From Aegilops tauschii subsp. strangulata (Eukaryota; Streptophyta; Magnoliopsida; Poales; Poaceae), in assembly GCF_002575655.3 (NCBI RefSeq), contig NC_053035.3, positions 381,339,792-381,403,791 on the forward strand: a stretch of 64,000 nt of DNA, in the 5' to 3' direction. Shown piece after piece: positions 11,852 through 22,203 of this stretch. The notes under the pieces are model-generated. The model saw only the letters and a list, made by a program, of their open reading frames with translations, did not search any database and was not told the DNA's origin. Within the stretch, counting starts at the first letter, position 1; every line of letters starts with the position of its first letter. A program made the position numbers and the translations under genes.

Positions 11852-12557
11852 GGGGACAACTCATCATTAGATCCATCAAGTATTTTCTTCACTACAGTCC
11901 AGATAACTTGTCATATTATTACCTCCTCCAAGAAAGAAAGTTAGGCTTCGTGCCTCTCGCCGGCGCTGGTGCAGGTGCGCCTCATCTCCGGTGGCCCTAG
12001 GGCCATGGAGGCGCGGTGGATCCTGGCAAGGGCCAGTGGGAGGGCTCTGTTTTTAGTCATTTTTTTAATCTTGTTAGGGTTTGTGTCCTGCTCAGGAAGG
12101 CGAGACGACGGCGGCTCTCTGAAGATGGAATAAAGGTCTCCCCGCCTAGCCCCCGTTCTGACGGTGCGTCCAGCATCGTTGGTGGGCATGTGGAGGTGTG
12201 TATCCGGCAGATCTATCTTTCGTGGATTTGCTCGGATCTCGTCGTTGTTCGTCTAAGTTCGTGTGTCTTCGGTTTGGATTCTTCCAATCTACGTTATTCT
12301 TCATCGGCGGCGGTTGCTGTTTTGGGGTGCTGGTCCTATGGGGCCTTAGCACGACGACTTCCCGTCTGTCTACTACAACAAGTTGTGCTTGACTCCGGCG
12401 ATGGAGGGGCGATGACGGTGGCGCGCCTTCGGCTTGCTTCAGTGCTCGTAATCGTCGCTAGGTGGTCTACGTATCTGGATGTAATTTTTATTTCTGGTGT
12501 TCGTTGTACTGCCATGATTGAAGTGAATAGATTGGAAGTTTTCCAAATTTTTTTAAA
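11852..12557 (+). mobile_element. LINE-like retrosequence with 13-bp target duplication
   Basis: Flanked by an exact 13-bp repeat, TTAATTGAATAAA, at 11839-11851 and 12558-12570. This is the signature of target-primed insertion. The 3' part (TGTACTGCCATGATTGAAG ... TAGATTGGAAGTTTTCC) resembles the ends of Triticeae LINE copies as I remember them. The segment GGGGCCTTAGCACGACGAC (12339) also belongs to that repeat type. The 181-codon frame 12016-12561 shows no domain and is probably not coding. The tail is AT-rich rather than a clean poly(A). Confidence 0.65.
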
Positions 12558-12745
12558 TTAATTGAATAAATTTGGCTTTTTTACTCCACTAAGTTTGACC
12601 TAGCCGATCTCCTATATGGCTTAGTGGAGTAATTTTTTTACTCCATCGCTGCAATTTTGAGTATATTTACTTCATCCCTACGTGGCCGAGTAAAATCGGC
12701 GCCTCTTCTCCCCCGCACCACCGTCGGCGCGCCCCCGCCCTTCCG

Positions 12746-13418
12746 ATGGCCGGACATGGTGGCCGTCGGTCCCCTCCGCCGATCCGCAACATGGATCCGC
12801 ACCGCTACGCACGCGGGTCGTCCTCCGTGGGCTCTTCATCGAGCCGCCGTCGCCGGTCGCCCGATCCGGTGGCCGCCGCTCCCCTACGCCGGTTCGAGGA
12901 CTTACCCGTCCTCCCTCCGCCCCGGCCACCGATGAGGATGTGGGTGGCAGAAATCACGGATCGGGCGATCCACACCTGGTGGTGGCTCGGGACCTTCCAC
13001 ACGGTCGAGCTCGCGGCCATGGAGTACGACTATTGGCAGGTCCGCTACCACGGTGTGGCGGCCCGGCTTGACTTCCCCTTCGACACGGCTTCGATCCACC
13101 TCGTCCCACCGGAGCAGGGGGTGATGAGCTCGACTATGGCGCCGGAGGACCGCGAGGCGAGGGAGCGCCTCGAGGCCGAGGTCGCCGACAAGTTCTACAT
13201 GCAAGAGCTCTGCCGGCAACACCCGGAGCTTGTGGAGGCGGAGCGGATGTTCTTGCCGATGCCGGCGGCAAAGTTATCTTTATCTCCTCCTCCGACGAGG
13301 TCGGAGGCGGCGAGGTGGGCGGCGATGATGAGGAGATCGAAGTTGATGAGTGGAGGAGTGTCTTCCCCGATGACGACACCAGTCCGGACCCAAATCGCGG
13401 CACACCATACCCGACGAG
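12746..13418 (+). pseudogene. AP2/ERF-like gene, 5' part, broken by a Sirevirus
   Basis: The ATG at 12746 opens a frame with a serine/arginine-rich start, then a divergent AP2/ERF DNA-binding fold at about residues 60-112: WVAEITD (beta strand), WLGTFHTVELAAMEYD (the WLGTF core and helix), ending RLDFPF. It lacks the usual YRGVR opening. A helical segment follows (EDREARERLEAEVADKFYMQEL...). Near 13270 the frame with conserved-looking acidic content (SSSDEVGGGEVGGDDEE, DEWRSVFPDDD) is +1 to the opening frame, so a one-base frameshift is likely. The gene is cut at 13418 by the LTR, and the C-terminal tail resumes at 28148. AP2/ERF proteins are nuclear transcription factors. This copy is dead. 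Confidence 0.65.
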
Positions 13419-14752
13419 TGTAAGTGCATCTAGTGCCACCCCTAGTTGGTTTTGGAGTATTGACGACAAGCTTGGTTGAGGGACTAATGTGTTTGTGAGA
13501 ATTGCAGGATAACACAGGTAGTAGTCCCATATTGATTCGGTTTACCTACCAGAGATGACCCCTAAAAATGTGTGAAGACATTGAAGACAATGGTGGTCTG
13601 TGAAGTTATTCATAGTGAAGAATATGACATGAGAAGACATTCACGTGAAGACTATGGAGTGTGAAGACATAGTTGTCTAGTAGTTTCCGTTTCTTCTTTG
13701 TTGAGTCATAGGAACCACCGTACTGTTAAGTGGGGTCCAAGTGAAAAAAGTCAGAGTGACTAATGTGATGCTCAACCAAATCCTATGTCTTCGAGCGAAG
13801 ACAATGAGAGCAAATCTTATCTAGAGCTGGATGAGTCAGCTTTACTTGTAGCCCAAGTCAAGCTGCCACGTGTGTTTGAAATCTGACCGTTGGACACGTG
13901 TCAGTTCCTTAGTGACCCAAGGTCATTTCGGACAAATCAGGTCGGGTTGCCTCCTGGCTATAGATAGCCCACCCCCTACACCATAAATTGGTGGATGCTC
14001 AGAGTTAGTGCACGGCTTTTGTTGTTTGAGAGCAACCCACCTCCGAAGTATTTGAGAGAGAGATCCTTGCGAGGACAAAGCCCAAAACACCCAGAGCCAA
14101 AGAGTGTTAGGCATCACTGAAGACTTTCTGTCCGCGTGATCTGAAGACTTGTTACACTTGAGGACTGTGAATCCTCCAGCCGGTTAGGCGTCACGTTCTG
14201 AGCATCCAAGAGTCATTGTGGATTGGCATTGAATGAAGTCTTTGAAGGTTTGGAAGTCTACCTTGAAGACTTACCAGACTGATTGGGCAAGGACTGTGTG
14301 TTCTTAGCTCAAGGGGAATAAGGTGAAGACGCGGTCTTCTGAGTTAAATCTCAGCCTCCCTAACCAGACGTATAGTTGTCACAACAACTGGAACTGGTCT
14401 ACCAAATCCTTGTCCTCACCACGCAACTGGTTTTATCCTTCCCATCTCTTTACTTTACAGTTTGTCTTTATGAAGTCATTGCCTGCTTGCATGATCTGAT
14501 TGTCTTCACTGTGCGAAGACTGTTGTTGTCTGGCTTCATACTATCTTCCATCCTGATCCATACTATCTAGCTGCTGATAGTCTTCGTACTTTCACTTCAT
14601 TGCTTACTTGACTATGGCTTGTCTAGTGTAGTCTACCTTCCGCTGCATATCAATAGGTTCATTTCTACTGTTTGTCTTCAAATCCCTCGTGTTTTGAAGA
14701 CAATCATAAAAATCGCATATTCACCCCCTCTAGTCGATAACTAGCACTTTCA
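13419..14752 (+). repeat. 5' LTR of the Sirevirus (1334 bp)
   Basis: Begins TGTAAGTGCATCTAGTGCC and ends CTAGCACTTTCA. It contains TATAGATAGCCC near 13960 where the partner LTR reads TATAAATAGCCC (27348). The partner thus keeps the likely promoter TATA box and this copy has lost it by one change. It is rich in GAAGAC motifs. The PBS follows after two bases. Confidence 0.9.
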
Positions 14753-14754
14753 AT

Positions 14755-14770
14755 TGGTATCATAGCAAGG
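14755..14770 (+). other. Primer-binding site of the Sirevirus
   Basis: TGGTATCATAGCAAGG lies two bases after the 5' LTR. It matches the initiator tRNA-Met type (TGGTATCAGAGC) with one change. Confidence 0.85.
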
Positions 14771-14818
14771 TGCTCCCTTGTTATGTGTGATTCGGTTTAA
14801 CCACCTGGAATTTTAGCT

Positions 14819-17349
14819 ATGTCGACTGCAGGGATAATCAAGGTCTCTGGTACGTGCCCTGTCTTCGATGGCACTCATTACCCCTATTGGAAGAATAAGA
14901 TGCGTATGCATGTTGAAGCCATTGACGTCGACCTCTGGTATGTCATCAAGAACGGCGTTCCCAAGGTCGGTGAAGGTGTCACCGTTGCTGATGTCAAGAG
15001 GTTCATTCAACTGGACTCGACTGCCAAGAACATCATCTATGGTCATCTGACCAAAAGACAATATGGCCATGTGAGTGCTCTGGAAACTGCTAGTCTAGGA
15101 CTGGCTCTCCAAGGTCAACGAAGGCGTCTCAACCCAGAGAGACTCAAGGATTGATGTTCTTCGCAACCTCTTCAACCGCTTCAAGAGAAACGACAATGAG
15201 AATGTCCAGCTCACATTTGATCGCCTCACTGATATCACAAATGAGCTTCGCGCACTCGGCGCCACTGAGATCACCAAGCACGGAATCATCAAGAATCTCC
15301 TGAGATCACTTGACAGCTCATTCGACACCCTGGCCCTGATGATTCAAGAACGCCCTGACTTCAAGACTCTCGATCCGTCTGACATACTTGAGAGGCTCAA
15401 CACACATGAGTTCCAGTTATCTGAGAAAAGAGATATCTATGGTCCAAACTATGGCCGAACTCGCGCTTTGAAGGCAAAGGTTGTTTCCTCATCTGAAGAA
15501 GAAACTGACTGCAGTTCTGAGGATCCTGAAGACATTGGAAAGGAGCTTGCTATGCTTGTGAAGAAGTTCCAAAAGTTCACCAAGAAGAAAGGATTCAGAA
15601 AGTCTTGAAGATCCAGCTCAAGAAATGATGAAGCTTCCACTCGTGACCACAAGAAGAGAACATGCCACAGATGCAAGAAACCCGGTCACTACATCTCTGA
15701 GTGTCCACAGTGGGACAATGAGACCAAGAAGAAGAAGAAGAAGAGCAAGGAATATGATTCTTATGACAAGAAGAAGAAGAAATCCTCAAAGTCTTCTTTG
15801 AAGTCTTCGTCAAAGTCTTCATCACACAAGAAGAGCTCATCAAGCAAGGGTCGTGCGTTTGTTGGCAAGGAGATGGATTCAGAGGAGGAGTCTGCTTCTG
15901 AGGAGGCGGAGGTGGAGTCTGAGGAGGAGTCCGATTCAGGCGTGGCAAGCCTGGCTCTAGCTTCAGCCTATGTCGCCAAGTCCATCTTCAACACTGAAAA
16001 CAATGGCCTCATCACCAACGCTGATGCTAATGATGAGGATGACTCTGATCCCACTTACTGCTTCATGGCACGAGGTGCCAAGGTAAACACGCGATGCTTA
16101 CTTTCAAACATCTAGTGAAGATGACTCTGGATGTGAATCTAAACCTAGCTACAAAACACTTGCTAAAATTGCAACTGAACAACAAACTACTATGGAACAT
16201 ATTCAAAAGTTGCTAGACAAAAGCGATGACCTGTTGGACGCGGAAATGACCCGAACTCAGTCCTTAATTGAAGACATTAAAAATCTTCATGTTAAGTACG
16301 AGGAACTTGAAAGTCGTCATGAAACGCTCTCAACTACTCATGAAAAGCTCTCCTATGATTATCTTCAAAGGAAGCAAGAGCTTGAGAACTTGAGATCGGC
16401 TCATGAAGATCTTCAAAAGGAGAATGAGTCACTCCGCGCTCAACATATCAGTTTCGCTCAGGAAGGGTTTGAACCACCGTGTCTAAAATGCCTTGAGTGT
16501 GATAATGCTGTCTCTGCTACTGAATGTTCTACTGCTGCTACTGTTGCAATATCTTCAACTGCTGATGTTGTAACTAACCCCTCTGATGAGGATACCACTA
16601 CTATTGCTGATGAGAATGCTAGGTTGAGGACATTGCTTAAAACAGGAATGTACAAAAGTCTCAAAGGGCATCAGACACTATGTGATGTCCTCAAGAAACA
16701 GATTCTGAACCAAAACCCTAGGAAAGAGGGTGTTGGGTTCGAGAGGAAAATGAATGTTGATGGTTCTTACTGGAAGCCTGAGCAGTACCCCAAAACCACA
16801 TGGGTTGCTGCAAAGGGACCTTCAGTGGATCCATCTACCTTATCTGGCTTCACTTGTGCTAACCCGATTATCATTGATGAATCCTTTGATGCAAACTATA
16901 AACTGTTTAAGAATCAGAATGGTGAAGTGTTTGCCAGCTATATTGGTACTAACTGCAGGAATGGACCACCTTTGAAGAAGATCTGGTTGCCCAAAAGTTG
17001 TCTTGAGAAACTTCCGGTGAATGTCATCATGACACCACCTGGGAAGAAGACAAACCCCAGACCAAAGGCTTCATATGGTCCAAAGGCTTCATACAGACAG
17101 AGGACTCACCAGAGTCACCCTAACGCCAATGTTTTGCAGGGAAACCATACTCAGACTTATGAATATGAGCGTGTTTCATCAAACCGCTATGTTCATAGGA
17201 CCAAGAACTTTTCTGCTTATTCTTATGAGTATTATTCACCACCTGCAAGGCTATTTGCTAGGGCTCCAAAGCCGAAGTTCTCAGATGCTGCACTTAGACT
17301 CATTGCTTCTAAGCCACCCCTGAAGATGCGGGTGGTTAAGAAAAATTAA
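14819..17349 (+). pseudogene. gag: Sirevirus gag with zinc knuckle and coiled coil
   Basis: The ATG at 14819 (MSTAGIIKVSG) lies 48 bases after the PBS. The first 100 residues contain the UBN2/DUF4219-type gag start (FDGTHYPYWKNKMR). Translation is broken by a frameshift with an adjacent TAG near 15095, a TGA at 15606, and a frameshift near 16095. A CCHC zinc knuckle (CHRCKKPGHYISEC) lies at 15663-15704. Lysine/serine-rich and acidic blocks follow, then from 16192 an intact 385-codon frame with a long coiled coil (repeated LESRHETL/LENLRSAHEDL heptads) and a tail rich in Tyr and Lys. It forms the virus-like particle in the family. It cannot make one full protein here. A TTTTGCAG motif just after the stop at 17349 could be a splice acceptor. 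Confidence 0.85.
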
Positions 17350-17356
17350 CTCTCTT

Positions 17357-18930
17357 TTGCAGGGAAAGGTCTCTAGCCAGAAATCAAAGGCGTCTGATGC
17401 TTATGCTGGGGACCTAAAACATCATGTGGGGCGCAAGATAAAATGCCAAAATGGTCTTATTATGTATTTCGTCCCAGTATTCCTTGACAAACATCCTATT
17501 TATCCTAACCAAGATCTGAACTTTCATAATCCGCTTGTTCATCAAATGTTTATGCTTCACAATACCCTTGGTGAAGCCTATCCCCTAAACTGCACTATAG
17601 GGTATGGCACCAAAGGCTTTAGAATGGATTATGGACAGTGGATGCACTAACCACATGACTGGTGATCGAAGTCTTCTCATGGATTCAACCCTACATCCAT
17701 ATGACAAGAGTCACATCACATTTGCTGACACTGGTAAAAGCAAGGTATTGGGTCTAGGTAGAGTTGCAATCTCAAAGGACCAGCACATGGATAAAGTGAT
17801 GCTTGTTGAATCCCTTGGTTTCAACTTAATGTCTGTCTCAATGCTTTGTGATCTGAACATGATTGTGATATTTGGAAAATATCGTTGCCTTGTGCTTATG
17901 GAATCTGACAAATCTCTAGTCTTTGAAGGATATCGAAAAGACGATCTGCATATGGTAGATTTCTCAGCAGGACCACAGTTGGCCGTATGTCTTCTAGCAA
18001 AAGCTTCAGAGTGCTGGCTCTGGCATCGGAGGCTAGGGCATGCTGGCATGAGGAACTTGTACACTCTCGCGAAGAAGAAGCATGTCGTAGGCATCGAGGG
18101 CGTCAAGTTCAAGAAGGATCATCTATGTGGTGCCCGCGAAGCTGGAAAGATGACTAGGGCCAAGCATCCCTCAAAGACAATCATGACGACATCACGTCCC
18201 TTCGAGCTGCTTCGCATGGACTTATTTGGCCCCACTCACTACTCTACCCTTACTACCACTGCTTGCCTCTATGGCTTCATCATTGTTGATGATTACTCAA
18301 GATATACATGGGTGCACATAATCCTTTATAAGAATGAAGTGCAGGATGTCTTCAGACGATTTGCCAATCATGCCATGACGAACTATGGAATCAAGATCAA
18401 GCACATCAGGAGTGACAACGACACAGAATTCAAGAACACCAGACTCGACACTTATCTTGATACATTGGGCATCACACATGAGTTCTCAGCTCCATACACA
18501 CCTCAGTAGAATGGCATCGTGGAGCGCAAGAACAGAACCCTCATTGAGATGGCACAGACGATGCTTGATGAGTACAAGACTCCAAGAAAGTTCTGGCCTG
18601 AAGCCATTGATACTGCATGCCACGTCATCAACCGTGTTTATCTTCACAAGCTTCTAAAGAAGATATCATATGAGCTACTAACTGGTAAGAAGCCAAACGT
18701 CAGCTACTTCAGAGTATTTGGTGCTAGGTGCTGGATCAAGGATCCACATCACACTTCAAATTTGCACCGAAAGCACATGCAGGTTTTATGCTTGGCTACG
18801 GAAAGGATTCGCACTCCTACAGAGTCTTCAACCTCTTTCACTATTAAGTGGTTGAAACTGTGGATGTGCGGTTCGATGAGACTAACGGCTCGCAAGGAGA
18901 GCACCTGCCAAATGTGCTAGATGAAGCCTC
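17357..18930 (+). pseudogene. pol: Sirevirus protease and integrase region of pol
   Basis: The protease motif WIMDSGCTNHM lies near 17624-17660, in a frame shifted relative to the preceding FHNPLVHQMF segment. The GAG-pre-integrase zinc region follows (WHRRLGHAGMRNL near 18020), but the second half of its CxxC reads CGAR, so one metal ligand is lost. Integrase acidic residues lie at MDLFGP (18220), RSDND (18410) and VERKNRT (18520). An in-frame TAG at 18507-18509 sits between the second and third catalytic residues, and further frameshifts follow 18770. The integrase would insert the DNA copy into the chromosome. This copy is inactive. Confidence 0.88.
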
Positions 18931-19261
18931 ACCAAGTGAATCTATCAAGATTATGGGTACTGGAGAAATCATACCTTCAGAGGCTCAGACTGAAGAAGAA
19001 ATCATCATTTCTGCACCCAATCACCCCGAAGACACTGCTCAGCCTGAAGTCAATGTTGAAAATGAAGACAATGATCAGTAAGAGAAAAGTCTTCGTCCAG
19101 TTCATCCTCGTGTTGCAAATGATGTACAAATTGAGAAGATAATCGACAGCATCAATGCACCTGGTCCACTCACCCGTTCAAGAGCAACACAACTAGCAAA
19201 TTTCTATGGGCACTTTGCATTCGTCTCTATATCTGAACCCAAGAAAGTTGCTGAAGCCTTC

Positions 19262-20041
19262 ATGGAACCTGAATGGATTCAAGCTATGCAAGAAGAGCTT
19301 CAACAGTTCGAGCTGAACAATGTTGGGGAACTAGTAAAGCGTCCTAATCCTCGCAAGCACAACATCATAGGCACCAAATGGATCTATCGCAATAAACAAG
19401 ACGAGCATGGTCAAGTCGTCAGAAACAAGGCTCGTCTCGTTGCTCAGGGTTACACTCAAGTAGAAGGGATTGACTTCGATGAAACATTTGCTCTGGTGGC
19501 TAGGCTTGAAGCCATTCGCATACTGCTAGCCTATGCCAACCATCACAACATCCTTCTGTATCAAATGGATGTAAAGAGTGCCTTTCTCAACGGCAAAATT
19601 GAAGAAGAAGTGTATGTTGCACAACCACCTGGTTTTGAAGACCCAAAGCATCCCGACATGGTATACAAGCTCAACAAGGCACTGTATGGCCTCAAACAAG
19701 CCCCTCGTGCTTGGTATGACACACTCAAAGACTTCCTGAAGAGCAAAGGCTTCAAACCTGGTTCCCTGGATCCCACACTCTTCACGAAGACATATGATGG
19801 TGAACTGTTTGTATGCCAAATCTATGTGGATGGCATTATCTTCGGCTGCACTGACAAGAAATACAGTGATGAGTTTGGACATATGATGCAAGAGCAATAT
19901 CAGATGTCCATGATGGGTGAGCTAAAATTCTTCCTCGGTCTTAAAATCCGTCAGCAGAGCAACGACATCTTCATATCACAAGAAAAATACCTCAAAGACT
20001 GCCTGAAGAAGTTTGGAATGCAAGACTGCAAAGGAACATGA
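19262..20041 (+). pseudogene. pol: Sirevirus reverse transcriptase
   Basis: A 259-codon open frame containing the Copia [37 protein letters not shown] (first catalytic Asp), [12 protein letters not shown], and the active-site tetrad at 19823-19834. The tetrad reads YVDG, where the family has two aspartates, so a catalytic metal ligand is missing even though the frame is open. The frame ends at 20041 by a frameshift relative to the RNase H. The loss of the Asp argues that this copy depends on others for mobilisation, or has been dead long enough to drift. Confidence 0.88.
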
Positions 20042-20080
20042 CGCCAATGCCAACCAAAAGTCATCTGGGCCCCGACGACA

Positions 20081-20772
20081 ATGGTAAAGAATTCGATCAA
20101 AAGGTACCGCTCCATGATTGGTTCTTTACTCTATTTATGTGCATCCAGGCCAGATATAAAGCTTAGCGTTTGCATGTGTGCCCGATTCCAAGCGGCACCA
20201 AAGGAATCGCATCACTTAGCTGTGGAGCGAATTCTTCGATATTTGGCTACACCCCAACACTAGGATTATGGTATCCAAAGGGCTCAGAGTTTGATCTAGT
20301 TGGATTCTCAGATGCCGATTATGCTGGTGACAAGGTTGATCGCAAGTCCACATCAGGCACATGTCACTTTCTTGGACGATCTCTTGTCTGTTGGTCTTCA
20401 AAGAAGCAGAACTGTGTATCCCTCTCCACTGCTGAATCTGAATACATTGCTGCTGGATCTTGCTGCGCTCAGCTTCTATGGATGAAGCAAACTCTCAAGG
20501 ACTATGGCATCCACCTGAAGCATGTGCCCCTCTACTGCGACAATGAAAGCGCCATCAAGATTGCCAACAACCCAGTCCAGCACTCGAAGACAAAGCACAT
20601 TCAGATCCGTCATCACTTTCTCAGAGATCATGTCATGAAGGAAGATATTGACATCATTCACGTCAACACTGAAGAGCAATTGACAGATATCTTCACAAAG
20701 CCCTTGGATGAGAAAAGGTTCTGCAAGTTACGGTGTGAGCTAAATATCTTAGAATCCTCAAATGTCATGTAA
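20081..20772 (+). pseudogene. pol: Sirevirus RNase H, pol C-terminus
   Basis: Spacer motif RSMIGSLLYLCASRPDI (20108), then RNase H with FSDADYAGD (20310), RKSTSGTCHFLG, STAESEYIAAG and YCDNESAIKIA. It ends with the typical DIFTKPLDEKRFCKLR and a stop at 20772. A one-base frameshift near 20262 separates the spacer from the RNase H frame. The catalytic acidic residues (D, E, D) appear present. Truncation by frameshift is the only obvious defect. Confidence 0.85.
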
Positions 20773-22203
20773 TTGGACACACATCCTAACACTTAGATGT
20801 GCAACACACGAAGTAACGTATCTCTTCAATCAATGAAGACATACACTCTAAGTGTGAATAATTAATGCGGAATTTGACTTCGGAGCGCCACGATAATTGT
20901 GCGCCCTGTCTGGGTCTAATACTTCCTATACGGTGGGTAACGCCACCACCAAAATATTTTAGAAGAGTTTCATTTGGCGTCACAATTGCATAGTCTTCGC
21001 ATTTGGTTTGTCTTCAATATTGATTTGACTTCAAGGTTTATCTTCGCAATGTTGAGTTGGTCTTATACTAATATATAAATATATATGCGTGTTCTGTCCT
21101 CTACAGCATTCACTTATAGCTATGTCTTCATACTTGAATTTTTTCCTGATCTAAGTGAATGTGATCCGACCCTAACCCCCTCTGTGCTTCTACCTCAAAT
21201 TCTATCTATCTAAGTCATATGCAGTCTGTTGAAACCTGTCAAATGTCTTCTCTGAGTCCTTGTCAGCAGAAGACATGGAGACAAACATTTAAATCTGTTT
21301 TAATGCCATATCCCTTTTGCCTGAATGCCGGAGAAGCAGGAACGACCACCCGACAATCCAGGCATGCGTGGGAACATGGAACAACTTCCAATAAGTTGCA
21401 TGCAGGCCACGTGTCCTTCAGATGTGAACTGCCAGGGGCACCTGCGTAATTACGTTGTGCCGTCGCTTTTCTTATAAATACACACACCTCGCGATCATTA
21501 TCTCTTCTTCCACCTCGCCACCTCGCTCAAACCCTAGCGCTCCGCTAGTTCACGTCGACGCTGGAGACGAAGCGCTTAGCTGCCGCGACTTCTTCGACGC
21601 CGTCCTCACGCCGGCCGCGGACCTCGTCCTCTCCGCCACCGCCATAGGTGTCTTCTGCCACCAAGTTAGGGCGCGGGAGATTGAACCGCTCGACTTCTAA
21701 CTCTGCCTCGTCTAGCAGTTCGTCAGCGGTAATTAAATCTCACTTTTTACCACCTTTTCGATCCGTAAAATCCATCCACTTCAACCAAAAGTGGTTTCTA
21801 CACTTCCGAATATGGATCCGTCTTTATCTGCATCTCAGGTCATGCTAAGAATATTCACTTATGCTTCATAACTAGTTAGATTCCTCACTTGTACTTATTC
21901 ATGGATTCGTACAAATCTGGAACCAACTCTCTTCATATAAGTGAATGTCTTCGCTCTATGAGGTCAATGTCTTCAAACTGATTTATCTTCAAAATCTTCT
22001 AAGAATGCATATGACCTCTTCCCCTTCCCTTGCACCTCTAATGCTGTCACAGGTACATGTCCGTGGGAGAATCCCTTGGTTCTCATAGTCTGCATTCATC
22101 TGCAGAGTTCTTACAACATCATATTCACTCCACTGAAGCCAATTCTTGTTTGACCAGTAGACGGAAGACTTTCACTGTTCTGAAGCCTATCTGCTTGAAT
22201 ATC
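20773..22203 (+). promoter_or_regulatory. Intergenic region with putative internal promoter and spliced leader for the extra ORF
   Basis: This 1.4-kb stretch between pol and the extra ORF has no protein family features. TATAAATA lies at 21473-21480 with a pyrimidine-rich CTCTTCTTCCACC start region and AAACCCTAGCG 40-60 bases later, a common plant 5' leader composition. A donor-like GCGGTAATTA at 21727-21736 and an acceptor-like TGTCACAG ending at 22052 would remove a 324-base intron and bring the leader close to the ATG at 22204. The reading is inference from motifs; RNA data would decide it. Confidence 0.5.

Noticed and set aside
12016..12561. 181-codon plus-strand frame
   Set aside because: Lies in the LINE-like insertion, crosses the 3' end into the target duplication, and shows no family motif.
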